This document shows, one piece after another, positions 19,674 through 27,766 of a DNA stretch of 64,000 bases. The position numbers and the translations under genes are program-made. The stretch's first letter is position 1; every line of letters starts with the position of its first letter. Under the pieces are notes generated by a model. That model was given only the letters and a program-made list of their open reading frames with translations. It was not told the DNA's origin and did no database searches. The stretch comes from UMGS1696 sp964621755 (GTDB lineage Bacteria > Bacillota > Clostridia > Oscillospirales > CAG-272): positions 24,451 to 88,450 of the forward strand of contig CAZUPI010000002.1 of the NCBI GenBank assembly GCA_964621755.1, read 5' to 3'.

Positions 19674-20627
19674 TCAGTTTAAAGCAGCTTTCAGAGACTC
19701 CGCGTTGCTTTGCATGATTTGGACGTAGGTGATTCCCGCGTCAAAATCGGATTTCGTGACGTTATGCGCGGAATGAAGGGTCAGAATGCCGCACCCGGTT
19801 TCGCGTGATATTGCCTCCGCGGTTTTTCCGTCAGAAAACTCGATGATAAACACATATGGGATGTTTTCGGACGTTACCCTGTTTATCAGAAAATCCACCG
19901 TTGCAAGAGCGGGCTCGGTAGCGGAGGAGCATCCCGTAAAAGCAGCATAATAGGTAAGTCCGTATTCTTCCGCGAGATACCGGAATGGAAAACGGTCCGC
20001 CACCACAATGGTTTTTCGCGCGGCGGTCTCGACGATATTGCGAAGTTCCGCGTCAATCTGTTCCAGCTTGGCGATATAATCCGCGGCGTTTGCGGTAAAA
20101 GTATCGGCAAAATCGGGCGCGGCAGCAATTATAGTATCGCGCACAGCTGTTGTGATGGTCACCGCATTCCGCGGACTTGTCCAGACATGCTCGTCGATTT
20201 CCGCTTCGTCTTCATTGGCTTCTTCTTCTGACTCCATGCCTTCGACGAGCTCCTCTTCGTATGTCTCTACAGCATCGATGGCGCACACCGCTGCAATGTC
20301 GCTTGCGCCCGCAGCAGAGAGAACTGAATCCACCCAATCCTCACTTTCTCCCCCGACATACACGAATACATCGGCTTTTTCTATGAGCGCGATATCCTCA
20401 AGGGTAGCTTCAAAATCGTGCGCATCGGTCCCGGGTGAGAGAAGCATATACACGTCGCACACGTCGCCGCAGACGGCGCGCGCAAAGTCGTACATTGCAA
20501 AATTCGTCGCAACAACGGTCAGCCTGTCAGGGGATTTGTCGGCGGCGCTGCTGCTTCTGCAGGAAAAAAGTCCCAGACACAGCAGAGCGGCAGACAGAAT
20601 AGTCAAAATTCGTTTAAATTTCATCAT
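19674..20627 (-). CDS. znuA: Zinc-binding lipoprotein ZnuA
   Basis: Substrate-binding component, anchored as a lipoprotein (signal ending LLCLGLFSC). The cluster A-I fold is shown by LSPGTDAHDFEATLEDIALIEKADVFVYVGG, with metal ligands in AHDFE and EHVWTSPRNA, and ETGCGILTLHSAHNV near the C-terminus. A loop rich in Glu/Asp (about residues 135-160, MESEEEANEDEAE) replaces the His-rich loop of many ZnuA proteins. Start at 20627 follows CGAGGT; the gene overlaps the end of zur by about 14 bases, so they are cotranscribed. Confidence 0.9.
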   Translation of the reverse strand: MMKFKRILTILSAALLCLGLFSCRSSSAADKSPDRLTVVATNFAMYDFARAVCGDVCDVYMLLSPGTDAHDFEATLEDIALIEKADVFVYVGGESEDWVDSVLSAAGASDIAAVCAIDAVETYEEELVEGMESEEEANEDEAEIDEHVWTSPRNAVTITTAVRDTIIAAAPDFADTFTANAADYIAKLEQIDAELRNIVETAARKTIVVADRFPFRYLAEEYGLTYYAAFTGCSSATEPALATVDFLINRVTSENIPYVFIIEFSDGKTAEAISRETGCGILTLHSAHNVTKSDFDAGITYVQIMQSNAESLKAALN

Positions 20628-21075
20628 TTGGAACCTCGTTATGATTATGTTCGTGCTCTTCATTGCGCTCGGCCTGCTCCAGACCGGCGCAATCGCCGCA
20701 CAATCCGTAAATTACAGTTTTGCCGCAGTCGACGACAAAGGCATGTTCCCGGCGGAAATGGGAGACGATTTCTTCCATAAAAGTGCAGTCCATATGGATG
20801 AGCTTTCCACAATTCTGACACTTCAAGTGGATATGGGACGCGCACGCTTCAGAAGAATTGAATTGATAGTACGCGCAGTCGCCATGTCCTGATCCGCCTG
20901 TAAATCGTTTGATTTTTCCCTCCTCTGCGAGGGATGCAAGGGTACGGAAAACGGTCGCCTCACCGGCTTCTACCTTTCCAATAATGTCCTTCGCCGAAAA
21001 GCATTCGTCCTCATTGTCCATGAAAAAACGCAGTATCTCATCGCGCTGCTTCGTTTTATATACTCGTTTCGCCAT
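20614..21075 (-). CDS. zur: Fur-family zinc uptake regulator (Zur)
   Basis: A Fur-family repressor of about 153 residues. The winged-helix DNA-binding part includes QRDEILRFF, the recognition region GEATVFRTLASLAEEG, and the dimerisation part has HIHLKCQNCGKLIHMDC and YGLCGDC, the two CxxC pairs of the structural zinc site. The tail EEHEHNHN is His-rich. Start at 21075 follows GGCGGGTG. Its position as first gene of a znu operon argues for zinc; Fur or PerR are less likely. Confidence 0.88.
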   Translation of the reverse strand: MAKRVYKTKQRDEILRFFMDNEDECFSAKDIIGKVEAGEATVFRTLASLAEEGKIKRFTGGSGHGDCAYYQFNSSEACASHIHLKCQNCGKLIHMDCTFMEEIVSHFRREHAFVVDCGKTVIYGLCGDCAGLEQAERNEEHEHNHNEVPNDEI

Positions 21076-21098
21076 CTTCACACCCGCCAAATTAATTT

Positions 21099-21113
21099 TG
21101 GTAATCATTTTCA
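21099..21113 (-). promoter_or_regulatory. Fur-type operator in the zur leader
   Basis: The minus-strand sequence TGAAAATGATTACCA matches the 7-1-7 Fur-family box TGATAATnATTATCA at 12 of 14 positions. It lies just downstream of the -10 of the zur promoter, where bound Zur would block transcription. This suggests autoregulation of zur-znuACB. Confidence 0.7.
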
Positions 21114-21122
21114 TTTTTGATG

Positions 21123-21151
21123 ATTATAGCACGTTTTGATTTGAAAGTCAA
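21123..21151 (-). promoter_or_regulatory. Sigma-A promoter of zur-znuACB
   Basis: On the minus strand TTGACT (21146-21151) and TATAAT (21123-21128) are spaced by 17 bp. The Fur-type operator starts 10 bp downstream. Confidence 0.8.
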
Positions 21152-21204
21152 TATCAAATATTCAAAAAGGTGTAGAGGGGTCTGGGGGGATTCTCCCACT
21201 GCTC

Positions 21205-21233
21205 TTGACAGGATTCCATTTATATGATATCAT
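21205..21233 (+). promoter_or_regulatory. Sigma-A promoter for the tautomerase/flavin reductase pair
   Basis: TTGACA (21205-21210) and TATCAT (21228-21233) are separated by 17 bp. The next start codon is about 58 bp away, preceded by AAAGGAG. Confidence 0.7.
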
Positions 21234-21290
21234 ACATACAATTCCAAAATCTACATATATTATATAGGTACAGAGAAAAGGAGAAATTGT

Positions 21291-21635
21291 ATGCCGTTTA
21301 TTGAAGTAAAGACAAATACCGCAATTGCAAAAGAATCCGAGCTTGCGATAAAATCCGAAATCGCAAAACTGCTCGCCGAGAGTTTCCCCGGGAAGACAGA
21401 AAACTGGCTCATGCTTGATTTCGCAGAAAATTGCCGCATGTACTTCTCAGGTAGCGATAAACCGTGTGCGATGGTCCGCATTGCCCTTTTCGGTCACGGC
21501 AGCGGCAAGTCCTTCGACAAAATGACCGCCGGAGTATGCTCGCTGATAGAAAGCAGACTCGCTATCCCCGCCGACCGTGTTTACGTAAAATATGAAGAAG
21601 TCAGCCACTGGGGCTGGAACGGCGGGAACTTTTGA
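21291..21635 (+). CDS. MIF-like tautomerase
   Basis: A 114-residue member of the macrophage migration inhibitory factor/phenylpyruvate tautomerase family. It begins MPFIEVKTN, so Pro2 becomes the catalytic N-terminal proline after Met removal. It ends VYVKYEEVSHWGWNGGNF, the MIF-type C-terminus (GWNG). The bacterial role is unclear; in vitro MIF proteins interconvert keto and enol forms of phenylpyruvate. It is probably cotranscribed with the flavin reductase 27 bp downstream. Confidence 0.88.
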   Translation: MPFIEVKTNTAIAKESELAIKSEIAKLLAESFPGKTENWLMLDFAENCRMYFSGSDKPCAMVRIALFGHGSGKSFDKMTAGVCSLIESRLAIPADRVYVKYEEVSHWGWNGGNF

Positions 21636-21662
21636 AAATAACACATTTTGGGGAGGCATTTT

Positions 21663-22202
21663 ATGAAAAATTTCAGACACATTGAACCGAGCGAGCTTGT
21701 AGACAATCCAATCAAGCTCATCGGAGAAGACTGGATGCTGGTTACGTCCGCAAATACAGAAGGCCCGCTCACATGCGGAAAGGACTACAATACCATGACC
21801 GCAAGCTGGGGTGGGGTCGGCGTCCTTTGGGGGCGCCCGGTGGTATTTGTGTTCATACGCCCGCAGCGCCACACATTTGAGTTTACCGAAGCAAACGATC
21901 GCCTGACGCTGACATTCTATCCCGAAACGTACCGCAAGACGCTCTCGTACTGCGGAAAATACAGCGGCCGCGAGGTGGATAAAGCAAAAGAGTGCGGTCT
22001 GACACCGGTCTTCGATGTAAACAAGGATGGACGCGCCGTCTGGTTCAATGAGGCACGGCTTGTCATAAAGGCAAAAAAGCTCTACGCAGACGTGATAAAG
22101 CGCGACGCCTTTACGGATGACGCTCCTCTGGCAAACTATTCAAACAACGATTTCCATACCATGTATGTGTGTGAAATCACAGAAGTGCTGGCGGCAGATT
22201 GA
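21663..22202 (+). CDS. Flavin reductase family protein
   Basis: About 179 residues of the FMN-binding split-barrel (flavin reductase-like) type. Evident parts are DYNTMTASWGGVGVLWGRPV, matching the FMN-binding N-terminal stretch, FIRPQRHTFEF, and CEITEVL at the end. It probably reduces flavin with NAD(P)H or acts as a flavoredoxin. The start at 21663 (MKNFRHIEP) is preceded by GGGGAGG; upstream in-frame codons lack a ribosome binding site. Confidence 0.85.
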   Translation: MKNFRHIEPSELVDNPIKLIGEDWMLVTSANTEGPLTCGKDYNTMTASWGGVGVLWGRPVVFVFIRPQRHTFEFTEANDRLTLTFYPETYRKTLSYCGKYSGREVDKAKECGLTPVFDVNKDGRAVWFNEARLVIKAKKLYADVIKRDAFTDDAPLANYSNNDFHTMYVCEITEVLAAD

Positions 22203-22322
22203 CTGCACGACAACCTTAAAAATGGTGCGGCGGATGATAAAAACCTCCGCCGCATTGTCATTTTATACAAAAAATTGACCAAATATACTACACCTAAAAC
22301 CCCTTAAATTTGTTATTCTCTA

Positions 22323-22351
22323 TTGCATTATCAAAAAATATAGTGTATAAT
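22323..22351 (+). promoter_or_regulatory. Sigma-A promoter of the EF-G-like gene
   Basis: TTGCAT (22323-22328) and TATAAT (22346-22351) spaced 17 bp. It leaves a leader of about 95 bases before the start codon. Confidence 0.75.
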
Positions 22352-22452
22352 AATAAGGCAGGGCTTTTCTCAGCCCGATTTTATGTGACATAATTCATAA
22401 AGCGTCCTCTAAGAAAAGATTATAATTCATCATATACATAAAGGAGTTACAA

Positions 22453-24521
22453 ATGGCAGATATTACCACAAAAAACATCCGTAACGTTGTTCTGCTCGGA
22501 CATGGTGGCTCGGGCAAAACTTCCATCGCGGAAGCAGCTTTATATCTTGCAAAGGCGACCGACAGACTCGGTAAGACCACAGCCGGAAATACGGTTTGTG
22601 ATTACGACCCTGAAGAAATAAAACGCGGTTTTTCCCTCACCCTCTCTCTGGCTCCCGTGATGTGGAAGGATTCAAAGATTAATTTCATCGACACGCCCGG
22701 TTTTTTTGATTTTCAGGGCGAGGTTGACGCAGCTATACGCGTTGCAGACGCAGCTATCATTGCGCTCGACGGCAAGGCTGGCGTTGAAGTCGGTGCTGAA
22801 CTGGCTTGGGATAAGGCACAGGAAGCCGGAATTCCCTGTGCGTTCTTTGTAAATAAATGCGACGACTCCGATGCTGACTTCCAGCGCGTCTTCGACGAGC
22901 TCCACGAGAAGTTTGGCTCCGCGGTCTGCCCCACCCTCGTTCCCATTAAAGAGGGCAAGGAAATCAAGTTCCTCGACCTCATCGCAAGAAAGACCTACGC
23001 CTTCGATGCTAACGGCACACGCAAAGCTACAGACTTCTCCGCCGAAGAGGAAGACACTGCCTCCCAATATACCGATACCCTGAACGAAGCGCTCGCACAG
23101 ACAAGTGAGGAGCTCCTCGACAAGTACTTCGAAACCGCTGAAATCACCCAAGAAGAAGCAGTAGAAGCACTTCACAGCGGCATCATCGACGGCACCATCG
23201 TTCCGGTATTCAGCGGCTGTGCTGTCAACCTGTGGGGCATCAACTTCCTGCTCGACACCATCTCCGACTCCTTCCCGCGCCCGACCGCAAAGAAGGTAGA
23301 AAAAGTGATCGACGGCGACGGACTAAAAGACATTGCCATCGACCCAGCGGGAGAATGCGCTATCTTCGTATTCAAGACCATCGCCGACCCGTTCGTGGGT
23401 AAGATGTCCTTCTTCAAAGTTATGTCCGGTACGCTCACCAACGACCTTACACTGAAGAACAACACATCCGGCTCGTCCGAAAAGATGGCTCATATCTACA
23501 CCATCCGCGGCAAGAAGCAGACAGAAGTGACCTCCCTCTGCTGCGGTGATATCGGTATGACCGCAAAGCTCGCCGCTACCAACACAAACGACACACTCAC
23601 CGTTTCCTCCGATATAGAATATAAGAAGATTTCCTTCGCACATCCTTACATGACAATGGCGATCACGCCTGCCGCAAAGGGAGACGAAGACAAAATCTCC
23701 ACCGGTATCGCAAGAATCCTCGAAGAAGACCCGACCCTCCTGTACGAGAACAATGCAGAAACAAAGCAGATGACCATCTCCGGTATGGGCGACATCCAGC
23801 TTGACGTTCTTGTAGCAAGACTGAAGTCCCGCTTCGGCACATCGGTTCTCCTTGAAGCACCGAAGATCGCATACCGCGAAACCATCAAGGGCACCTCAGA
23901 CGTTGAAGGTAAACATAAAAAGCAGTCCGGCGGTTCCGGTCAGTACGGTCATGTTAAGATGAGATTCTCACACGGCGAGGCAGAAGGTCTGACCTTCACC
24001 CAGTCCGTTGTCGGCGGTACCGTTCCGAAGAACTTCTATCCGGCAGTTGAAAAAGGACTTCTCGAAGCAATGCAAAGGGCGTCCTCGCCGGATATCCGGT
24101 TGTCAACCTCGCAGCAGACCTGTACGATGGCTCCTATCACCCGGTTGACTCGAACGAAATCTCGTTCAAGCTTGCAGCTCGCCTTGCATATAAGGAAGGG
24201 CTTCCGAAGGCAAAACCGATTCTTCTCGAGCCCATCGGAACCTTAAAAGTAACCGTTCCCGATTCTCTCGTAGGCGACGTCATCGGTGATCTCAACAAGA
24301 GACGCGGTCGTGTCCTCGGCATGAACCCACACGAAACTAAGAGCGGCTACCAGGTAGTAGAGGCAGACGTTCCGAAGGCAGAAATGTCCGATTACACCAT
24401 CGCCCTTCGCGCAATGTCCCAAGGCCGCGGTAAATACGACTTCTCAGTAGACCGCTACGAAGAAGTTCCCTCCTCTGTTGCACAGAAGATCATCGCTGAA
24501 GCAAAGGTTGAAGAGGACTAA
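22453..24521 (+). CDS. Elongation factor G-like GTPase (frameshifted)
   Basis: A translational GTPase of the EF-G/FusA2 type. G1 is VVLLGHGGSGKTS, G3 is FIDTPGFFDF and G4 is FVNKCDD; the later domains contain GGSGQYGHVKMRF, typical of EF-G domain IV. The first frame stops at 24246, after codon GAAGCAATGCAA-AGG near 24075. One missing A there restores the family sequence KGVLAGYPVVNLAADLYDGSYHPVDS (in pieces) through the C-terminal domain to 24521, giving about 689 residues. So this is one gene with a single-base deletion, real or from assembly. The N-terminal loop looks like the EF-G paralogue and not the essential copy. Confidence 0.85.
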
Positions 24522-24542
24522 TAGAAACATAACAACATAACG

Positions 24543-24582
24543 AAAAGGGTGAAGTATTTTCTGAAAATACTTCACCCTTTTT
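24543..24582 (+). terminator. Strong intrinsic terminator after the EF-G-like gene
   Basis: AAAAGGGTGAAGTATTTT, loop CTG, then AAAATACTTCACCCTTTTTT: an 18-bp perfect stem running into a T tract. It is 21 bp past the stop. Confidence 0.9.
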
Positions 24583-24635
24583 TCATCCGTACGGCAGCAC
24601 GAAGCATAAAATCCCGCGTTCTCTATCTGTCTTGT

Positions 24636-25151
24636 TCACTCATTCTCCCACCTGTACTCATCAGATAGAAGAAGCCACGTGGAGCGGTCTGCGGTACCGG
24701 TCGGGGTCAAACCGTTGACTTGCTGGAAAAGCCGAACCGCATCGGCGGTCTGGGACCCGTAGACGCCGGACAAGGGAACCGCGGGATAGGCATAGATGAG
24801 CCGGAGAGAATTTAAGATGATTTGGAGAAGAAGGACGATGTCACTTCGTTCGCCGAGACTGTTTTGCTGGAGGATATTGTCCGGCAGGGGGCGCAGAAGA
24901 ACCGGACGCCGCTGGTCCTGCCCCTGCCGATATTCAGACGCAATTGCATCCCATGTGGCAAGGTCGGTTATGCCGGTCACGGGAAGACCGCGCGTCTGCT
25001 GAAACTGCCGCACCGCCTGCTCCGTTTCTTTATTATAAAATCCGGTAACGTTGACGCGCAGAGCCGGGCTGTCTTGCGTGAACGACAAATATCGCAGCAT
25101 TCCCTGTAGATTCAAAATACGCTCAGTGCTGTCCGCTATATTAACAAACAT
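24636..25151 (-). CDS. Small protein with two peptidoglycan-binding repeats
   Basis: 171 residues made of two PG_binding_1 domains, about 12-75 (GFYNKETEQAVRQFQQTRGL) and 95-160 (GVYGSQTADAVRLFQQVNGL). No signal peptide or catalytic domain is seen. The start at 25151 has AAGGGGGAG upstream, and the frame is open without a site before that. It lies 13 bp downstream of the SpoIID-like gene as third member of a cell-wall cassette. A role in spore or cell wall assembly is inferred from context only. Confidence 0.85.
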   Translation of the reverse strand: MFVNIADSTERILNLQGMLRYLSFTQDSPALRVNVTGFYNKETEQAVRQFQQTRGLPVTGITDLATWDAIASEYRQGQDQRRPVLLRPLPDNILQQNSLGERSDIVLLLQIILNSLRLIYAYPAVPLSGVYGSQTADAVRLFQQVNGLTPTGTADRSTWLLLSDEYRWENE

Positions 25152-25164
25152 CACACACTCCCCC

Positions 25165-26565
25165 TTACGTCGGCAGAACGCCGCCGAACTGCGTCGGTGA
25201 GCCGTAGTCTCCGTCCACCAGCGTCCGGTACGTACTGGCAATGGAATTCCACGTCGCCGCTCCAACGATTCCGCTCGGCTCCAATCCAAAGAGTCCTTGA
25301 TAAATCTGCACCGCCCGTTCCGTGCTCGCGCCGAATTCCCCATCGACTGTCAGCTTCGGTATCTCCGTGTAGGTGTCAGATATCCGGTTCAAGTAGGTCT
25401 GAAGAAGCTCTACGTTACTCCCTGTTGAACCGACTAACAGCGGAAAACCCGGGTACGGCTGCGTCGTGGTGAAGTATCCCGCCGGCAGAGATGCCAGCAA
25501 ATTCCGGTACGTCGTGTACAGTGCGTTCCACGTCACCGTGTTGACCGTACCCGTGACCGGGAGCCCATAGTCGTATTGAAAATCCTCTACGGAAGCACGC
25601 GTGTTCGGTCCGTAAATTCCATCTATCACCACAGGACGCACGTAGTTGTTGAACGCCGCAATAAACGCCAGAAAATATTGCAGCTCACGTACTCCTACCC
25701 CGGTGGAACCCTCCGCAAGTTCCGTGTTAAACACCAGCGTAACATCCTCAAGCGGGATTCCCTCGGAGTTGATGTCTGTGATTCGTTTGACACCGTTGTA
25801 TATTCGCTCAATTGCATACCACGTGGCGGAACCAACTACCCCGTCCGGCGTCAGGGAAAACTGCCGCTGAAAGGCCTTGACCGCATCCTCAGTCTCCGCA
25901 TCGAAAAATCCGTCAGGCTGTGAGATTTTGGGAATCCCCGGATAGTTTTTCGAAATGCGATTCAGACGCACCTGCACAAACCGGACGTCGTTTCCCACCA
26001 CCCCAAGCCGCAAGGGACGACCGGAGTACGCCTCCACGTTCCCCGCAATCGGCGCGTTGTATACAAGGTCAATGTTGTCTCCGAAATAGTACCGCAGGAT
26101 TTCATACGGGGTCATCCCATTCTCCGCCAAAGAGACGCTTCCCCACTGTGAAAGTCCCGCACACTGCACTTCAATTCCGTCGCAGTAAGCGGCAAACAGC
26201 GGTTCCACCGACCCGCGGCGTCGAATATAATTATTGAAGATTTCATCAACAATCTGAGAAATGTTCTCAAAAATATCGCGCCCGTATACGAAGCTCTGGT
26301 CAATCGAAGTGGAATTGGTGATGTCAAAATCATAGCCGCGGCTGGGATAGTATTCCGTATAGACGCGGTTCAGAGCAAAGCTGATTTGCGACAGAATGTT
26401 TGCGCGCAGTGCCGACTCCGGCCACGTGGGATAAATCTCGCTCGACGCGACATTTTTGATGTAATCTACAAACGAGACTGTCACGTTTCGCGCATCGGAA
26501 TCAGGCCTGCCGAGGTGAACCGTAATGCTTTCCGGAATCACCGGAAGAAGCGCACCGTCGTTCAT
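25165..26565 (-). CDS. SpoIID-like protein with three peptidoglycan-binding domains
   Basis: 466 residues. The N-terminal part (to about 165) ends in YCDGIEVQCAGLSQWGSVSL and YEILRYYFG, the pattern of SpoIID/amidase-enhancer domains. Three PG_binding_1 repeats follow, with FFDAETEDAVKAFQRQF, GIYGPNTRASVEDFQYDYG and EFGASTERAVQIYQGLFG. No signal peptide is evident, which fits relatives made in the mother cell. Its ATG overlaps the preceding stop by ATGA. Likely acts on spore cortex or wall peptidoglycan, but the catalytic state is uncertain. Confidence 0.85.
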   Translation of the reverse strand: MNDGALLPVIPESITVHLGRPDSDARNVTVSFVDYIKNVASSEIYPTWPESALRANILSQISFALNRVYTEYYPSRGYDFDITNSTSIDQSFVYGRDIFENISQIVDEIFNNYIRRRGSVEPLFAAYCDGIEVQCAGLSQWGSVSLAENGMTPYEILRYYFGDNIDLVYNAPIAGNVEAYSGRPLRLGVVGNDVRFVQVRLNRISKNYPGIPKISQPDGFFDAETEDAVKAFQRQFSLTPDGVVGSATWYAIERIYNGVKRITDINSEGIPLEDVTLVFNTELAEGSTGVGVRELQYFLAFIAAFNNYVRPVVIDGIYGPNTRASVEDFQYDYGLPVTGTVNTVTWNALYTTYRNLLASLPAGYFTTTQPYPGFPLLVGSTGSNVELLQTYLNRISDTYTEIPKLTVDGEFGASTERAVQIYQGLFGLEPSGIVGAATWNSIASTYRTLVDGDYGSPTQFGGVLPT

Positions 26566-27302
26566 TGCCCCCTCCCCCTCTCTCTTTCCTCCTCATCATA
26601 GTAGCAGCTCGGGGGATTCGGAAGATTGCTGCTCTCTCCACGCAGACCGGTTTGACCGGAATTCTGGTCGGCCTGCCTGCCGTTTTGGTCATATGGCCGC
26701 GCATTTTGAATATCCTGCATATCCATCTGAGTCGGGGACTGCCCAGCTTCGCCTATATCCCGGCTGTTTTGAGAATCAGGAGAAGGATTTCCTCGTCCGC
26801 CTGCATTGTTCCGCGGCGTCATGACTCCGCCGGAGACTGTGCCATTCTGGTCGCCAATTTCCTCACGCTGAACGCCGCCGGGCTGAGGCGACATGCCTTC
26901 GGGAGTTTCATAAATCATCACCCGCCCGTTGTCCGCTCCGGCGATTCGGTCCTCTTCGGTAAGAGGAACCATATCGATGGGCTGAATGGCGGTGATTCTA
27001 TCAAAAATCGGAATGCCGATACCCTCGACGGGATAATAGCCGTCGTATGTAACGGATATATTGTATACCGAATAGGGGCGCGCCGCCCCCGGCGTCATAC
27101 TCTCTCCTGCCGCCGGCGCGGGAAGAGATACAATGGGCGCGAGCCCGTTCTCGTTGGTGCGCAGAGAATAGATTACATCCCCATTCTCCGATGTCGTTTC
27201 GTCAGGGTACTCGAAAATCTGCACGACTGCGCCCTGCACCGGGAGCGACCCGCCAGCCTCAGTCACACGCACTCTCAGAAATCCGGTTCCGCTTTCATTC
27301 AT
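26562..27302 (-). CDS. Carboxypeptidase regulatory-like domain protein with Gln/Asn-rich tail
   Basis: 246 residues. The first ~125 form a beta-sandwich resembling the carboxypeptidase regulatory/transthyretin-like fold (LRVRVTEAGGSLPVQGAVVQI, YNISVTYDGYYPV). The tail is low-complexity, rich in Gln, Asn, Gly and Pro, and ends YYDEEERERGRGQ. First gene of the three-gene cassette with two peptidoglycan-binding proteins. No enzymatic motif is visible; it may be a structural or scaffold element of the wall. Confidence 0.7.
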   Translation of the reverse strand: MNESGTGFLRVRVTEAGGSLPVQGAVVQIFEYPDETTSENGDVIYSLRTNENGLAPIVSLPAPAAGESMTPGAARPYSVYNISVTYDGYYPVEGIGIPIFDRITAIQPIDMVPLTEEDRIAGADNGRVMIYETPEGMSPQPGGVQREEIGDQNGTVSGGVMTPRNNAGGRGNPSPDSQNSRDIGEAGQSPTQMDMQDIQNARPYDQNGRQADQNSGQTGLRGESSNLPNPPSCYYDEEERERGRGQ

Positions 27303-27637
27303 TCTGCATTTATCCTCGCTTTCATATATGCTTCGATACAGAATATGCCGTAAAATCAGAAGTGGTGCATCGAAAATCAGAAATCTAATAAAATGGAATA
27401 ATCTGGATAATTAAAGCGTTGCTTTACAGAAATATATTCCATAAAAAGAAATTTTTGTTAGATATCGTTAATTTCCTTTTAATGGAATGGTTTTTACATA
27501 TTTTTACAAATTTGATTCCAAAATAAGTAAATATTATGTTTCAGTTCCAGATTCCGCTCAAAATTCGCCGCTAAAAATAAAGCACTGCTTGATTTTTAAG
27601 AAATTCCAAAAAAAATGAAAATTCAACAAATACTTTA
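27303..27637. other. AT-rich intergenic region between divergent units
   Basis: The stretch is strongly AT-rich, and I find no gene in it. It separates the divergent peptidoglycan-binding cassette (leftward) and the HTH-bactofilin gene (rightward), so it must carry the leftward promoter. No clear -35/-10 pair was identified for that one. Confidence 0.5.
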
Positions 27638-27666
27638 TTGCAATCCATAAAATTCTGTGATATTCT
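27638..27666 (+). promoter_or_regulatory. Sigma-A promoter of the HTH-repeat gene
   Basis: TTGCAA (27638-27643) and TATTCT (27661-27666) spaced 17 bp. A further AAGGAGG at 27676-27682 has no start codon at a sensible distance; the gene's own site is CGGAGG just before 27767. Confidence 0.65.
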
Positions 27667-27766
27667 GAAATCACAAGGAGGCGTTTCCAAAATATTATCA
27701 ATCGCTCGAGCTAAAAATATCCATAATTCACCATTCAATCTTCATTTATATTAACGGAGGTACACT

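Noticed and set aside
24070..24082. Programmed frameshift in the EF-G-like gene
   Set aside because: The run CAAAGGG does not form an X_XXY_YYZ slippery site in the reading frame and no stem follows closely, so a simple base loss is more likely.
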